The notes: generated from the sequence alone by a model not told the origin. A DNA stretch of 64,000 bases from Legionella gratiana (GCF_001467695.1 NZ_LNYE01000020.1:62001-126000), one strand, 5' to 3'. Positions 7,768-18,335 are shown, counted from the stretch's first letter. Numbers and translations: made by a program.

Positions 7768-9432
7768 TTAATTACTTTGCATTAATAACTCTTGAGCATG
7801 GGAACGTGTTTGTTCTGTAATTTTTAATCCACCAAGCATACGTGCAATTTCATCAATTTTCTCAGCCTGTTGCAGTAAGCTAATGCGCGTAAATGTCTCC
7901 TTATTGTCGCTTTGCTTTTCCACCATAAAATGATTGTGCGCTGCAGCAGCAACTTGGGGCTGATGAGTCACGCAAAAGACTTGTAAACGCTCGCCGAGTT
8001 TACGAAGCATTTGCCCTACCAATGCAGCAGTAGCTCCCCCAATGCCAACATCCACCTCATCAAATAATAAAGTGGGGGTTGTACCTTGTTGGGCAGTAAT
8101 CATTTGAATCGACAAACCAATTCGGGAAAGCTCTCCTCCAGAGGCAATTTTACTAAGCGAATCAAGCTCCATTCCAGGGTTGGTACAGACTTTATATTCC
8201 ACTTTATCCATTCCATGCACTTGCATTTTTTCTAGTGGGATTAGTGAAATTTCCACTTTTCCCTTAGGCATACCCAATTGTTGGATACTTAGAGTAATTT
8301 CCTGCGCCAATTTTTTAGCCTGTTTTTGTCTTATCTCTCTCAATTTTAAAGCAGCCGTTTCATAGGCACTAACCGATTGGCGATACTGTATTTGTAATTG
8401 AGTTAATTGACGCTCATTATCGTGCAAGTTTTCGAGTTCATTTTGCAAATGCTGTGCATGAGTAGGTAACTGGCTACTATCAACATGATATTTACGTGCA
8501 AGCTGATGAATGCTGCTCATCCGTGTTTCTATCTCATATAATCGATCGGGATCGAGATGAACACGTTCAGAAAATTGGTGCATTTCATCAATCGCTTCTT
8601 CACATTGAATCAAAGCACCATTAATCAACTCTTGAACATTTTTGATTTGGATTTGCTCTTGAGGCAATTGGCTAAGCAGATGTAAAACTTGGTTTAGACT
8701 CGAACAAACATTGGGCTCATCATCCGCATTTAATAATCCATGTATTTGTTGGCAGTTATGTAAATATTCTTTGGCATGGTGCAACATCTGATGTTCTTGG
8801 TGCAAGGTTTCAATTTCATGCTCCTGGAGGTTTAATGCAGCTAACTCATCAATTTGAAATTGCAGTAACGCGACTTTATCTGCTTGTTGCTCTCGACTTT
8901 GTAACAGCTCTATTTCTTGTTGAAGTTTTTGACATTGTTTGTAAAGTTGGGCTACTTCTTCAAGTAAGGGTTGATTTTTTCCATATTGATCCAGTTGCTG
9001 CCGATGCGTGGCATGTTGCATCAGCGCTTGGTGCTGATGCTGTCCGTGAATATGTACTAATTTTTCACTTAATTCTTTTACTTTTTGCAGCGGAAAAGGT
9101 TGTCCATTAATGTACGATTTAGAACGTCCCTCAGCATAAATAACACGACGTAAATAAATATCACCATCATCACAAGAGATATCATGAGCAGCAAGCCATT
9201 GCGCCGGTTCAGAATCACGACCCACAAAAAAACCCGCCGTGATATCGCATTTTTCTTGGCCAGGACGAATCACTGAAGCATCTGCCCTCTCTCCTAAAGC
9301 GAGCATCAACGCATCGATCATAATGGATTTACCTGCACCGGTTTCACCCGTAAACGCAGACATTCCCTGAGTAAAATCTAACTCCAAATGGTGCACAATT
9401 GCAAATTGTTTGATGCACAAAGTTGTTAGCAT
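7768..9432 (-). CDS. recN: DNA repair protein RecN
   Basis: A 554-residue SMC-like ATPase. Walker A is GETGAGKS (residues 29-36). The ABC signature SKIASGGELSRI and Walker B TPTLLFDEVDVGIGG are near the C-terminus, separated by a long coiled coil rich in Gln, Leu and His. RecN acts early in double-strand break repair and helps hold broken ends together. The length is normal for the family. It begins 3 bases after the nadK stop, so typA, nadK and recN probably form one transcript. No LexA box was recognised in front of it. Confidence 0.97.
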   Translation of the reverse strand: MLTTLCIKQFAIVHHLELDFTQGMSAFTGETGAGKSIMIDALMLALGERADASVIRPGQEKCDITAGFFVGRDSEPAQWLAAHDISCDDGDIYLRRVIYAEGRSKSYINGQPFPLQKVKELSEKLVHIHGQHQHQALMQHATHRQQLDQYGKNQPLLEEVAQLYKQCQKLQQEIELLQSREQQADKVALLQFQIDELAALNLQEHEIETLHQEHQMLHHAKEYLHNCQQIHGLLNADDEPNVCSSLNQVLHLLSQLPQEQIQIKNVQELINGALIQCEEAIDEMHQFSERVHLDPDRLYEIETRMSSIHQLARKYHVDSSQLPTHAQHLQNELENLHDNERQLTQLQIQYRQSVSAYETAALKLREIRQKQAKKLAQEITLSIQQLGMPKGKVEISLIPLEKMQVHGMDKVEYKVCTNPGMELDSLSKIASGGELSRIGLSIQMITAQQGTTPTLLFDEVDVGIGGATAALVGQMLRKLGERLQVFCVTHQPQVAAAAHNHFMVEKQSDNKETFTRISLLQQAEKIDEIARMLGGLKITEQTRSHAQELLMQSN

Positions 9433-9435
9433 GTT

Positions 9436-10362
9436 CTATCCTTGATGTTTGGATTCCCAACCAAGTTTCGATCGTAATGTATCATAATAATGATAATCAA
9501 GAGGGTGAAGCAGACGTAAGTGGTGGCGGTTTTTTTGAATAGCCACTTTTTGCCCAGGTTTTACCATTCGAGACTCATGACCATCACAACTCACTCGCAA
9601 ATCAGTTTCGTTAAATTGACTGATATGCAGCTCTATTTGCGACTCCCCATCAATTACTATAGGACGAGAACTCAAACTGTGAGAAAACATAGGTACAAGA
9701 ACAATAGCATTGAGTTGCGGATGCATAATTGGACCTCCCGCAGATAAAGCATACGCCGTGGAGCCTGTAGGAGTCGATAAAATCATACCATCAGAACGAT
9801 AATGGCTGACTAATTGTTGATTGACATATACTGAAAACTCAATCAAATGAGTTTCTTTGCCACGTCCTAAAACGACATCATTAAGTGCATCTCCTTCAAA
9901 ATAGATATGATCTTCATCATAAATACGTGTATGCAACAGAAAGCGTTTTTCCTCTTTATAATGCCCTTCTAAAACAGCACTTAATTGGGTTTCAAGTTCA
10001 TTAGGCAAAATATCAGTGAGAAACCCTAACCGTCCTCTATTGATCCCAATGACTGGGGTATCTACTTTAATGGCCATGCGCGCAGCTGAGAGCAAACTGC
10101 CATCACCACCGATAACAATAATTAAATCCTGTTTTTCGCCCATATTTTCTCGAGCTAATATGGGTAATTCCACGCCAAATCCTGTAGCCGTATCAATATC
10201 CTGATAGACGTGCACGTCTTGCTTTTTCAGAAAATCAATTAAACGATATAAACTCTCACTGACTCCTTGATTGGCTCGGTGCTGACGCGCAAACAATATA
10301 ATCCGTTTAAATGAATAATTATTCTTCGATATTTGCTGATCTTGATGCTTTTTTTCGTTCAT
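9436..10362 (-). CDS. nadK: NAD kinase
   Basis: A 308-residue ATP-NAD kinase that makes NADP from NAD. The hallmark [12 protein letters not shown] is present, followed by [12 protein letters not shown], the NDVVLGRG substrate-binding stretch and the glycine-rich [22 protein letters not shown]. The chosen start gives an N-terminal extension of about 17 polar residues before the conserved [10 protein letters not shown] and makes the gene overlap the end of typA by 44 bases. No later ATG precedes the conserved domain, so this start is probable, with translational coupling to typA. Confidence 0.96.
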   Translation of the reverse strand: MNEKKHQDQQISKNNYSFKRIILFARQHRANQGVSESLYRLIDFLKKQDVHVYQDIDTATGFGVELPILARENMGEKQDLIIVIGGDGSLLSAARMAIKVDTPVIGINRGRLGFLTDILPNELETQLSAVLEGHYKEEKRFLLHTRIYDEDHIYFEGDALNDVVLGRGKETHLIEFSVYVNQQLVSHYRSDGMILSTPTGSTAYALSAGGPIMHPQLNAIVLVPMFSHSLSSRPIVIDGESQIELHISQFNETDLRVSCDGHESRMVKPGQKVAIQKNRHHLRLLHPLDYHYYDTLRSKLGWESKHQG

Positions 10363-12145
10363 GTTCTTTCAATGATTTTTTTCTTAAGCGAATAGAATCA
10401 GGAGTTACTTCTACTAACTCATCATCATCTATAAATTCCAGTGCTTGCTCTAAAGTTAATTTTACTGCAGGTGTTAAGATGATATTTTCGTCTGAACCTG
10501 AAGCGCGAATATTCGTTAATTGTTTTTCTTTAGTTACATTGACCACTAAATCATTATCACGAGAATGAATTCCAACAATCATTCCTTCATAACATACTGT
10601 TTGGGGTTCAACAAATAGCCGTCCACGGTCTTGTAAATTAAACAGAGCAAAAGCACGTGCCATACCTTGGCAATTAGCAATTAATACACCATTGGTTCGT
10701 TTGCCAATACGTCCTTTAATCGCGGGCCCATAATGATCATAAACATGATACATTAAACCAGTACCTGAAGTAGACGACAAAAATTCATTATGAAACCCAA
10801 TAAGACCTCGCGTAGGAATCATATAATCAAGGCGTACACGTCCTTTTCCATCCGGGACCATATTTTGTAATTCGCCTCGTCGTTCACCTAATTTTTCCAT
10901 AATAGTACCTTGGTGATGTTCTTCAACGTCTACCGTGAGATGTTCATAAGGCTCTTGTTGCTCTCCATCAATTTCACGAATAATCACTTCAGGTTTACTT
11001 ATCGCTAACTCATAACCTTCACGTCGCATGGTCTCAATAAGAATGGCTAAATGTAATTCACCACGCCCAGAAACTTTAAACTTATCTGGATCATCACAAT
11101 CGTCAACACGCAAAGCAACATTATGCAACAACTCAGTTTCCAGACGCTCACGAATTTTTCGTGAAGTCACAAATTTGCCTTCTTGACCTGCAAACGGTGA
11201 GTCATTGACTTGAAAAGTCATACTGATGGTTGGTTCATCAACCGATAGCACAGGTAATGCTTCAACGACGCTAAGATCACAAATCGTATCAGAAATTTTA
11301 AGTCCTTCAATCCCCGTAATTGCGATGATATTTCCCGCATTTGCTTCCTCAACTTCGACACGCTCAAGGCCTTTAAATCCTAATAATTGTAATAAACGAC
11401 CCGAACGGATATTACCCTCTTTATCAATAATCTTTACTGCCGATTTTGCTTTAATTTGCCCACGCGTGATTCGTCCTATTCCAATAGTACCCACATAAGA
11501 TGAGTAATCTAATGAGCTGATTTGCATCTGAAAAGGCCCCGTAGCATCTACTTGAGGCGCTTCCACTTTATCAATAATTGTCTGCAATAAAGCACTCATA
11601 TCCGTGGCTTCATCTTCTAAATGAAACTTTGCATAACCATTTAAAGCGGAAGTATAAACAACAGGAAAATCCAATTGCTCATCAGTGGCGCCTAAATTAT
11701 CAAACAAATCAAAAACTTGATCCATAACCCAATGAGGTCTAGCACCTGGGCGGTCAATTTTATTAATGACAACAATAGGATTTAATCCGCGTGCAAAAGC
11801 TTTTTGCGTCACAAAACGAGTCTGTGGCATAGGACCATCTACTGCATCTACCAGCAATAATACACTGTCAACCATGGATAAAATACGTTCCACTTCGCCA
11901 CCAAAATCGGCATGTCCTGGGGTATCCACAATATTAATTTGATGATTTTTCCAATAGACGCATGTATTTTTCGCAAGAATAGTAATGCCTCGTTCCTTTT
12001 CTAAGGCATTAGAATCCATTACCCGTTCAACCTTAGGTGCTCTCTCATTTAGAGTACCGGTTTGCTGTAGTAACTTATCAACTAGAGTGGTTTTACCATG
12101 GTCAACATGCGCGATGATGGCAATGTTGCGAATCTGATCAATCAT
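10319..12145 (-). CDS. typA: Ribosome-associated GTPase TypA/BipA
   Basis: A 608-residue translational GTPase. The G motifs are visible: AHVDHGKTT (G1), the GITI switch, [14 protein letters not shown] (G3) and [10 protein letters not shown] (G4), followed by the EF-G-like domains and the family C-terminal domain ([20 protein letters not shown]). BipA binds the 70S ribosome and helps 50S assembly, mainly in cold or stress. Length is normal for the family. It is first in a likely typA-nadK-recN operon; the last 44 bases overlap nadK. Confidence 0.97.
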   Translation of the reverse strand: MIDQIRNIAIIAHVDHGKTTLVDKLLQQTGTLNERAPKVERVMDSNALEKERGITILAKNTCVYWKNHQINIVDTPGHADFGGEVERILSMVDSVLLLVDAVDGPMPQTRFVTQKAFARGLNPIVVINKIDRPGARPHWVMDQVFDLFDNLGATDEQLDFPVVYTSALNGYAKFHLEDEATDMSALLQTIIDKVEAPQVDATGPFQMQISSLDYSSYVGTIGIGRITRGQIKAKSAVKIIDKEGNIRSGRLLQLLGFKGLERVEVEEANAGNIIAITGIEGLKISDTICDLSVVEALPVLSVDEPTISMTFQVNDSPFAGQEGKFVTSRKIRERLETELLHNVALRVDDCDDPDKFKVSGRGELHLAILIETMRREGYELAISKPEVIIREIDGEQQEPYEHLTVDVEEHHQGTIMEKLGERRGELQNMVPDGKGRVRLDYMIPTRGLIGFHNEFLSSTSGTGLMYHVYDHYGPAIKGRIGKRTNGVLIANCQGMARAFALFNLQDRGRLFVEPQTVCYEGMIVGIHSRDNDLVVNVTKEKQLTNIRASGSDENIILTPAVKLTLEQALEFIDDDELVEVTPDSIRLRKKSLKEHERKKASRSANIEE

Positions 12146-12473
12146 AAAATAACCTTTGAAGGAAAAAGCAAGTACTTGTACATAGATTTGACATTATACC
12201 TCAATAGAACATCAAAACCTATCTGATTCTTGTATTTTAGTATAGCAAAATTGCTTTCGTGCTTGAGTAAGCCAAAACAGGTCCGAAATAAAAATCATAC
12301 AATGGGAGTTCGATATAAAAAATAAAATGTTTTTTTATATCAAACCGATCCCATTTAGAACTTACTTAAAACTACAAACCATAATGATTCACTCTTAACT
12401 AACCTTGTGAGAACCTGCTAATTATTTTTTAACTGCTAAAATAAAAATGAGGGGTTAAAAATAGGGAGTAATT
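12146..12473. other. Gene-free stretch with one palindromic repeat
   Basis: This 328-base gap separates the divergent typA and the gene at 12474. It must hold both promoters. The only structured element seen is the palindromic repeat at 12302-12372. Six-frame reading shows no credible small gene, and the rest is plain AT-rich DNA. Confidence 0.6.
12302..12372. repeat. Palindromic dispersed repeat, copy 1
   Basis: Bases 12306-12372 align without gaps to 47867-47933, matching at 52 of 67 positions. The first part is a hairpin (GTTCGATATAAAA paired with TTTTATATCAAAC), and here an outer ATGGGA / TCCCAT pair extends the stem. Both copies are intergenic, which suggests a Legionella dispersed element. 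Confidence 0.7.
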
Positions 12474-12971
12474 ATGAAACAGCTAATTTTACATCCCACT
12501 GATATTAGCCAATGGCATGCATTAGTTAACGAGGCACAAGCTGCGACTCAGCTTATTTTGAGTGAAAACACAGAAAGTTATTTAGTATTTCTGTTAATGC
12601 GTTTTTCTCAAGGACCTAAATTAATTGAATCCATAGTTGCACTCGATTTCCTAGAGTCCATGCATAGGCCACGAACACTGCAAATGGAATTACTGCGCGA
12701 TGTGGGAGATAAAAGCTTATTATTTTGTGGTCTTTTTCCTGGAATTGCCAAAAAGAGGCATGTCAGTCTTGAGTATTTTTCCGAGATGGGACAAGCAGCT
12801 TATTTGACTGTTGGAGAATTAGAAGGAAGACATTCTGAAAATATATATTTTCAATTAAGCGAGCAATTTCTAATCTTACAGCAAATATTACAAGCCATGC
12901 GAGGTGAATGCGTTGAAATTATTCAAGGAACGCCTAATAGTTTATCTTCCATCAAGATACGTTTACAATAA
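12474..12971 (+). CDS. Conserved hypothetical protein, 165 aa
   Basis: I do not recognise this family. The 165-residue product is a soluble mixed alpha/beta protein without signal peptide, membrane span or obvious catalytic motif. Two helical segments (residues 12-45 and 130-155) flank a central part with RPRTLQMELLRDVGDKSLLFCGLFPGIAKKRHVS divided over short strands; the LFCGLFPG turn is the most distinctive feature. The start has a good ribosome site (AGGGAGTAATT then ATG). It is monocistronic, with a hairpin shared with convergent hslO downstream. Codon use looks like its housekeeping neighbours. Confidence 0.8.
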   Translation: MKQLILHPTDISQWHALVNEAQAATQLILSENTESYLVFLLMRFSQGPKLIESIVALDFLESMHRPRTLQMELLRDVGDKSLLFCGLFPGIAKKRHVSLEYFSEMGQAAYLTVGELEGRHSENIYFQLSEQFLILQQILQAMRGECVEIIQGTPNSLSSIKIRLQ

Positions 12972-12979
12972 ACAACTAA

Positions 12980-13002
12980 GCCTGGGAGAACCATTCCCAG
13001 GC
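12980..13002. terminator. Shared terminator hairpin between the 12474 gene and hslO
   Basis: An 8-bp perfect stem (GCCTGGGA / TCCCAGGC) with a 7-base loop in the 36-base gap between two convergent genes. The flanks are only moderately T-rich in either direction. Confidence 0.6.
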
Positions 13003-13007
13003 GTGGA

Positions 13008-13856
13008 TTATCCTTTATGAAATAACATGGTGATATCTATAGGATCAAAAGTATATTTCTGATTGCAAAAATCACAACGAATAGATACTTCACCCTGTTC
13101 TTTTAGTAATTCTTTTGCATCCTTTTCACCTAATACAGTAAGTACTTGCTTCATTTTATCAAGACTACAGCGACACTTAAAACGCGTTTTACGACGGTCA
13201 AATATTCTTATTTCCGTTTCATGATAAAGTCGGTACAGTAATGTTTCATTATCCAAAGTCAGTAATTCGTGCTCACTCACTGTTTGACCCAGATGTACCG
13301 CATATTCCCAAAATTGCTCTCTATGTTGCGTATCTTGGCCGGGCATTAACTGCAGCAACATTCCTGCAGCAGCATTTTCATTCACTGCTAACCACACGCG
13401 AGTAGAAATTTGCTCCGATTGAGCAAAATAATTCATTAAATTTTCACTCATAGATGTGGATTGAATAGGAACCATACTTAGGTAAGCATTGGTTTGATTA
13501 TTTTGATTAATAGTTAGAACCATTTGTCCTTCAAGAAATGCACTTGCATACTCTTTTGTTTCTAGATCTTCAATAAATTGAGCAAAAGCTCTCACATTGA
13601 GCTCATGATCGCATTGGACTAATAGTAATGGAAGTCGTTTATCTCCTTGGAACTGTAAATTTAAACTCCCCTGGAATTTGATACTGGAAGCTAAAAGCAA
13701 ACATGAAACTAGTGCTTCTCCCAATAAGTTTTTAACCATTGGAGGATAGTTTCGTTGATTCATAATGGTTTGATAAGTCTCTTCGATGTGAACGATTTCA
13801 CCACGAATATTTGCATGTTCAAAGATAAAGCGTTGCAAGGAATCGGATTGTTTCAT
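13008..13856 (-). CDS. hslO: Redox-regulated chaperone Hsp33
   Basis: A 282-residue holdase chaperone activated by oxidative unfolding. The C-terminal redox switch has all four zinc cysteines: C228 and C230 (CRC) and C261 and C264 (CDFC), with the usual spacing of about 30 residues. The N-terminal domain has the family stretches GEALVSCLLLASSIKFQGSL and FRAFAQ-like NVRAFAQF. The start at 13856 is preceded by normal spacing, and length is close to the E. coli protein. It acts in the cytoplasm under bleach or peroxide stress. Confidence 0.96.
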   Translation of the reverse strand: MKQSDSLQRFIFEHANIRGEIVHIEETYQTIMNQRNYPPMVKNLLGEALVSCLLLASSIKFQGSLNLQFQGDKRLPLLLVQCDHELNVRAFAQFIEDLETKEYASAFLEGQMVLTINQNNQTNAYLSMVPIQSTSMSENLMNYFAQSEQISTRVWLAVNENAAAGMLLQLMPGQDTQHREQFWEYAVHLGQTVSEHELLTLDNETLLYRLYHETEIRIFDRRKTRFKCRCSLDKMKQVLTVLGEKDAKELLKEQGEVSIRCDFCNQKYTFDPIDITMLFHKG

Positions 13857-13999
13857 AAACGAACTCTAAAAAATTACGGCAACCACTAAGGGGCAATGAC
13901 ATTCTGAAGTATAACATAATTTTTTTGTAATTTTCCTGGAGAAAAAATGATTTTGAACTATGCTTTTAAAACCCACACTAAAATTTTAAGGATGAAATC

Positions 14000-14149
14000 A
14001 TGATTGATAAAAACATACTCGCCCCCTTATTTAAAACTATAGACAAAGTTGTTTTTGGTATTAAAGAATCTGAAGAACCTGAAACCAAACCCGAATTTAT
14101 TGAAATAGACACTGAAGAAGAGTTTGATGTAGAACGTTCTACTAATTAA
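14000..14149 (+). CDS. Small acidic protein, 49 aa
   Basis: ATG 14000 to TAA 14149 encodes 49 residues beginning MIDKNILAPLFKTIDKVVFG and then turning very acidic (EESEEP-like and DTEEEFDVE). A ribosome site AAGGA lies 7 bases before the ATG. The N-terminal 20 residues could form one amphipathic helix. It fills the gap between hslO and rep and has the same direction as rep. I recognise no family. Coding status rests on the start signal and sensible composition only. Confidence 0.55.
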   Translation: MIDKNILAPLFKTIDKVVFGIKESEEPETKPEFIEIDTEEEFDVERSTN

Positions 14150-14211
14150 TAGTTGATTCCTAATACCTATGCGGGCAATAATCGCTCTTTTTTGAGTGAG
14201 AAGCCTTTAGT

Positions 14212-16215
14212 ATGTTGAACAGCCAACAAATGGCAGCAGTACGTCATATAGACGGACCTTTATTAGTTCTTGCTGGAGCTGGAAGCGGTAAAACACGAGT
14301 TATCACGCAAAAAATAGCTTATTTAATTAATACATGCGGCTATGCCGCCAATACGGTATGTGCAGTAACTTTTACCAATAAAGCAGCCAATGAAATGCGT
14401 GCTCGCGTTGCAGCCGTTCTACCCCCAGCGACTCGAAGAGGTTTAAAAGTAGCAACCTTCCATACTTTAGGCCTAAGTATTATCAAACGCCACCTTGACT
14501 TATGCGATTTAAAAAAGGGCTTTTCTATTTTTGACAGTGAAGATTGCGTACAAATCTTGCGTGGTTTTTTACCCGCGAATAAAGCTACAGAGCGAGAATT
14601 CATCCTTCAAATTCAACAACGTATTTCACGTTGGAAAAATGATCTACTTACCCCAGAACACATCATGAATAATTCCTATGATGTTCCCTATTATGAAGAA
14701 GCTGCTTTGCTTTATCCACGGTACCAACAGGCGCTTAAAGCATATAATGCTGTAGATTTTGATGATTTGATTCGTCTCCCTGTAAATCTTTTAAGTGAAC
14801 ACACTTCAGTATCAACCTATTGGCAAAATAAGATTCGTCATTTATTAGTTGATGAATATCAAGATTCAAACACAAGCCAATACTTATTGGTAAAAAAATT
14901 AACTGGAATACGAGCGCACTTTACTGTTGTAGGTGATGACGACCAGTCAATTTATGCCTGGAGAGGAGCAAAACCTGAAAATTTAAAACAATTACAGCAG
15001 GATTATCCGCAATTAAAGATAATAAAATTAGAACAAAATTATCGTTCAACCAATATTATTTTACATACCGCAAATCATCTTATCGCGAATAACACACATT
15101 TATTTGAAAAAAAATTATGGAGCGAGTTCGGCCATGGTGAATTATTAAGAGTTATTCGTTGTAAAGATGAACACGATGAAGCGGAACAAGTCGTTGCTGA
15201 TCTAATTAGTCATAAAATACGTGCTAGAACCCAATATGGGGATTACGCATTATTATACCGTGGCAATCATCAATCCCGTATTTTTGAAAAAGTACTTCGC
15301 CATTATGGAATCCCTTATCAAATTAGTGGCGGCCAATCTTGGTTTGCTAAAGCAGAAGTAAAAGATATCTTTGCCTACTTGAAATTATTATGTAACACGT
15401 CAGATGATGCCGCATTTTTGCGAATCATCAATACACCTAAACGAGGCATAGGCGAAACAAGCCTTGATGCTTTAGGTCATTATGCACAAAATAAAGGAAT
15501 AAGTCTTTATACTGCATCGGATCATCTTGCACTTAGTGAGCATATTGCTGAAAAACCACGGGCCGCTTTACTTACTTTTAAATCATGGCTGGAAGAAATA
15601 AAACTACGAGTCACTACCGGTTCTATAGTGGAACATCTCAAACAAATGGTAGAGGCCAGTAATTATGAGGCTTATATTTATGAACTCTGCGACACCCCCG
15701 CTAGGGCACAAAAAAAAATGGATAATGTTTGGGAATTATTAGAATGGATTGAGCGCCTATTAACCAAAAATCCAGAGCAAACCTTAGCTGAAGTAATTAA
15801 TAAACTCATTTTAATTGATATTCTCGATCAAGCCGAGAAACAAGAAAATGATGCCTTACAACTCATGACGTTACATGCATCAAAAGGATTAGAATTTCCT
15901 TATGTTTACTTAGTAGGTATGGAAGAGGAATTATTGCCACATCGAGTCAGTATTGATGAAGACCAAATCGAAGAAGAAAGACGACTTGCCTATGTGGGTA
16001 TTACTCGCGCACAAAAAGGCTTATGCTTTACTTTAGCCAAACAAAGACGTCGCGCCGGTGAAGTACAAGACTGTTTGCCAAGCAGATTTTTAGATGAACT
16101 TCCCGCGGAGCACCTTGAATGGTTCGGTAAAAACGTAGAACGTTCTGAAGAACAATCGAAACATTTAGCGAAAACTCATTTGGCTGGATTGAAAAGTTTA
16201 CTACTTGAGCAGTAA
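14212..16215 (+). CDS. rep: ATP-dependent DNA helicase Rep
   Basis: A 667-residue superfamily 1A 3'-5' helicase. Motifs in order: Q-motif LNSQQMAAV, Walker A AGAGSGKTRVI (Ia AVTFTNKAANEM follows), motif II LLVDEYQDSN, motif III VVGDDDQSIYAWRGA, motif IV LEQNYRS, motif V LMTLHASKGLEFPYVYLVG and motif VI VGITRAQ. The order and length fit Rep (E. coli 673) rather than UvrD. Rep clears proteins ahead of the replication fork. It begins 62 bases after the small acidic ORF. Confidence 0.95.
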   Translation: MLNSQQMAAVRHIDGPLLVLAGAGSGKTRVITQKIAYLINTCGYAANTVCAVTFTNKAANEMRARVAAVLPPATRRGLKVATFHTLGLSIIKRHLDLCDLKKGFSIFDSEDCVQILRGFLPANKATEREFILQIQQRISRWKNDLLTPEHIMNNSYDVPYYEEAALLYPRYQQALKAYNAVDFDDLIRLPVNLLSEHTSVSTYWQNKIRHLLVDEYQDSNTSQYLLVKKLTGIRAHFTVVGDDDQSIYAWRGAKPENLKQLQQDYPQLKIIKLEQNYRSTNIILHTANHLIANNTHLFEKKLWSEFGHGELLRVIRCKDEHDEAEQVVADLISHKIRARTQYGDYALLYRGNHQSRIFEKVLRHYGIPYQISGGQSWFAKAEVKDIFAYLKLLCNTSDDAAFLRIINTPKRGIGETSLDALGHYAQNKGISLYTASDHLALSEHIAEKPRAALLTFKSWLEEIKLRVTTGSIVEHLKQMVEASNYEAYIYELCDTPARAQKKMDNVWELLEWIERLLTKNPEQTLAEVINKLILIDILDQAEKQENDALQLMTLHASKGLEFPYVYLVGMEEELLPHRVSIDEDQIEEERRLAYVGITRAQKGLCFTLAKQRRRAGEVQDCLPSRFLDELPAEHLEWFGKNVERSEEQSKHLAKTHLAGLKSLLLEQ

Positions 16216-16302
16216 TTTACAAAAATTATTGTAGCTACAACACAGCACAGGCTACAATATATAGATATGATTCATCCCAATTAATCTACTGGTACCGGCA
16301 CC

Positions 16303-17700
16303 ATGAGTAAAAACCTTATCCTATTTACTGTTGCACTGGCCATGTTCATGGAAGCGGTAGATACCACCATTATTAACACAGCAATTCCTGTGATGGCCCA
16401 AAGTCTGAGTGTGGATCCTATAGATTTGAAATTAGCGCTTATCAGCTATCTTTTGAGCTTAGCAATCTTTATTCCTATTAGTGGTTGGATAGCAGATAAA
16501 TTTGGTATAAAAATAGTTTTCATAATTGCTCTAACTGTATTCACTTTAAGTTCCATTTGGTGCGGATTTACAAATAACTTAGAGGAATTAATTTGTGCTC
16601 GCATCGTTCAGGGTATAGGTGGATCATTTACGGTACCTATCGGACGTTTGATTATTTTGCGAACCTGCGAGCGACATGAATTAATTACAAAAATGACCAT
16701 GGTAATTATGGTTGCCTCGGTAGGAATGATGCTAGGGCCATTATTAGGAGGAATAATTACTTCTCGTTTTTCTTGGCGTTGGATTTTTTGGGTCAATATT
16801 CCTGTAGGAATACTCACAATAGGTTTAGCAAGCAAATTATTACCTTATCTAGCTCCTCGCCAGATCCCTCCTTTGGATAAATTAGGATTTGTCCTATTTG
16901 GCAGCGGACTAGCTACTCTAACTTTTGGTTTATCCATGATCAGTGAATCCAATGTAACATTGACGCAAACATCCATGATGTTACTTATCGCGCTTTTGTT
17001 ATTGGGTGGATATATCAAACATTCTTACAAAAGAAAGCATCCTATTGTTCAGGTAGAACTTTTACATACCCGTACTTTTTGTATTTCAGTAATAGGAAAT
17101 CTATTAACGCGCTTAAGTTTTGGTGGCGTTCCTTTTTTATTACCCTTACTATTACAAATCACCTTAGGCTACTCACCAAGCCTATCCGGCTTATTGCTCA
17201 CCCCCGTAGCATTAGGTGTATTTTTAGTAAAACCTTTATCCGTTCCTATACTGCGTTGGCTTGGCTATAAAAATTTATTAATAATTAATACATGCCTTGT
17301 GAGTCTATCTCTTTTGTCTTTTTTTTCAATTAACTCGAGCTCTTCTATTTACGATATTGGAATTTTAACGTTTACTTATGGGTTCCTGGTTTCATTGCAG
17401 TATACCGGTATGAATTCACTTGCGTATGCGAACATTAAAGAAAATGACATGAGTGCAGCCACCAGTATTATAAGCACCATCCAGCAATTATCCCAAAGTT
17501 TTGGCGTCGCTATTTCGGCAATATTGGTCAGCTTTTTCACCTATAAATACTCGGTGCATCCTAATTTTTCGGTTAAAATCTTCCATGACACTTTTGTTGC
17601 TCTGGGGGCGCTTACTTTTCTTTCAGGAATTATTTTCACATTCCTAAAAAGAGAAGATGGATTGGAACTCATTGAAGTTCCTGCAACCAAACTCTTATAA
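16303..17700 (+). CDS. MFS multidrug exporter, DHA2 (EmrB-like) family
   Basis: A 465-residue, very hydrophobic protein with 12-14 predicted membrane spans. Family signatures are visible: the first helix with DTTIINTAIP, the loop motif ISGWIADKFGIK, and motif C GMMLGPLLGGII in the fifth helix, which marks antiporters of the DHA family. Such proteins export drugs or organic anions in exchange for protons across the inner membrane. No EmrA-type membrane fusion partner lies next to it, so it may act alone. Substrate cannot be told from sequence. Confidence 0.88.
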   Translation: MSKNLILFTVALAMFMEAVDTTIINTAIPVMAQSLSVDPIDLKLALISYLLSLAIFIPISGWIADKFGIKIVFIIALTVFTLSSIWCGFTNNLEELICARIVQGIGGSFTVPIGRLIILRTCERHELITKMTMVIMVASVGMMLGPLLGGIITSRFSWRWIFWVNIPVGILTIGLASKLLPYLAPRQIPPLDKLGFVLFGSGLATLTFGLSMISESNVTLTQTSMMLLIALLLLGGYIKHSYKRKHPIVQVELLHTRTFCISVIGNLLTRLSFGGVPFLLPLLLQITLGYSPSLSGLLLTPVALGVFLVKPLSVPILRWLGYKNLLIINTCLVSLSLLSFFSINSSSSIYDIGILTFTYGFLVSLQYTGMNSLAYANIKENDMSAATSIISTIQQLSQSFGVAISAILVSFFTYKYSVHPNFSVKIFHDTFVALGALTFLSGIIFTFLKREDGLELIEVPATKLL

Positions 17701-17933
17701 GGGAGCAGTAGCATTAATAATGCCCTTTATTTTCCTCAATTCCATCAGGATAATTTACAGTTTTTGGCATACATTACGAATTATGTGTAATGTATTAGAA
17801 TTTTTAAACAAAATGATCTATGATAGCAACGCATTATTGCTGTTTTGCAAAAAAATAAAAAAAATTTGAGAAAAAAACAGCACAATTAATAAAATAATGC
17901 TACAATGTGGTAGTTACAATTTAGGAAATTAAC

Positions 17934-18143
17934 ATGTCAGAAAAAATTCGCGGTACAGTAAAGTGGTTTAATGAGTCCAAAGGTTTCGGTTTTTTAGAAA
18001 GTGGCGGTAAAGATTATTTTGTTCATTTCAGTGCAATTCTAGGCACCGGGTTTAAAACTCTTGCAGAAGGTGCAACAGTAATGTTCAAGCCAAGTAACGG
18101 ACAAAAAGGTCCGCAAGCTGAAGAAGTTGAAGTAGTAGCCTAA
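17934..18143 (+). CDS. Cold-shock domain protein (CspA family)
   Basis: A 69-residue single cold-shock domain with RNP1 (KGFGFL) and RNP2 (DYFVHFSAI) after the usual [10 protein letters not shown] opening. CSD proteins bind single-stranded RNA and melt secondary structure. The upstream region is extremely A/T-rich; TACAAT at 17901-17906 is the best -10 candidate, and AGGA precedes the ATG. A hairpin downstream closes the unit. Whether it is cold-induced cannot be seen. Confidence 0.96.
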   Translation: MSEKIRGTVKWFNESKGFGFLESGGKDYFVHFSAILGTGFKTLAEGATVMFKPSNGQKGPQAEEVEVVA

Positions 18144-18153
18144 TATATTTATT

Positions 18154-18200
18154 AAAACCCTATTTGCTTTAATACAATGTTATTTCTGGGATAGGGTTTT
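18154..18200 (+). terminator. Probable terminator of the cold-shock gene
   Basis: A 10-bp perfect inverted repeat (AAAACCCTAT / ATAGGGTTTT) with a 27-base loop, 11 bases after the stop codon; the right arm ends in four T. The long loop lowers confidence. Confidence 0.5.
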
Positions 18201-18335
18201 CCAGCAAAAAGTTATTATTCTTCCCTAAATAAATAACAGCATCGATTGGTTGTTAGTAACATCAAACTTGTTTATCATGTTTTTATAAATAATAAGCGTA
18301 CCTGTAGTAACAGCTAAAATACAAGGAATCGTATT

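Noticed and set aside
9484-9503. A Fur-box-like string ATAATGATAATC
   Set aside because: It lies inside the nadK coding sequence near its 3' end, encoding His/Tyr residues, and is far from any promoter.
16229-16258. ATTGTAGC / GCTACAAT inverted repeat after rep as a terminator
   Set aside because: Only 8 bp with a 14-15 base loop and no T-run; too weak to list as a feature.
17770-17794. TACATTAC / GTAATGTA inverted repeat after the MFS gene as a terminator
   Set aside because: AT-rich 8-bp stem in very AT-rich DNA; chance occurrence is likely.
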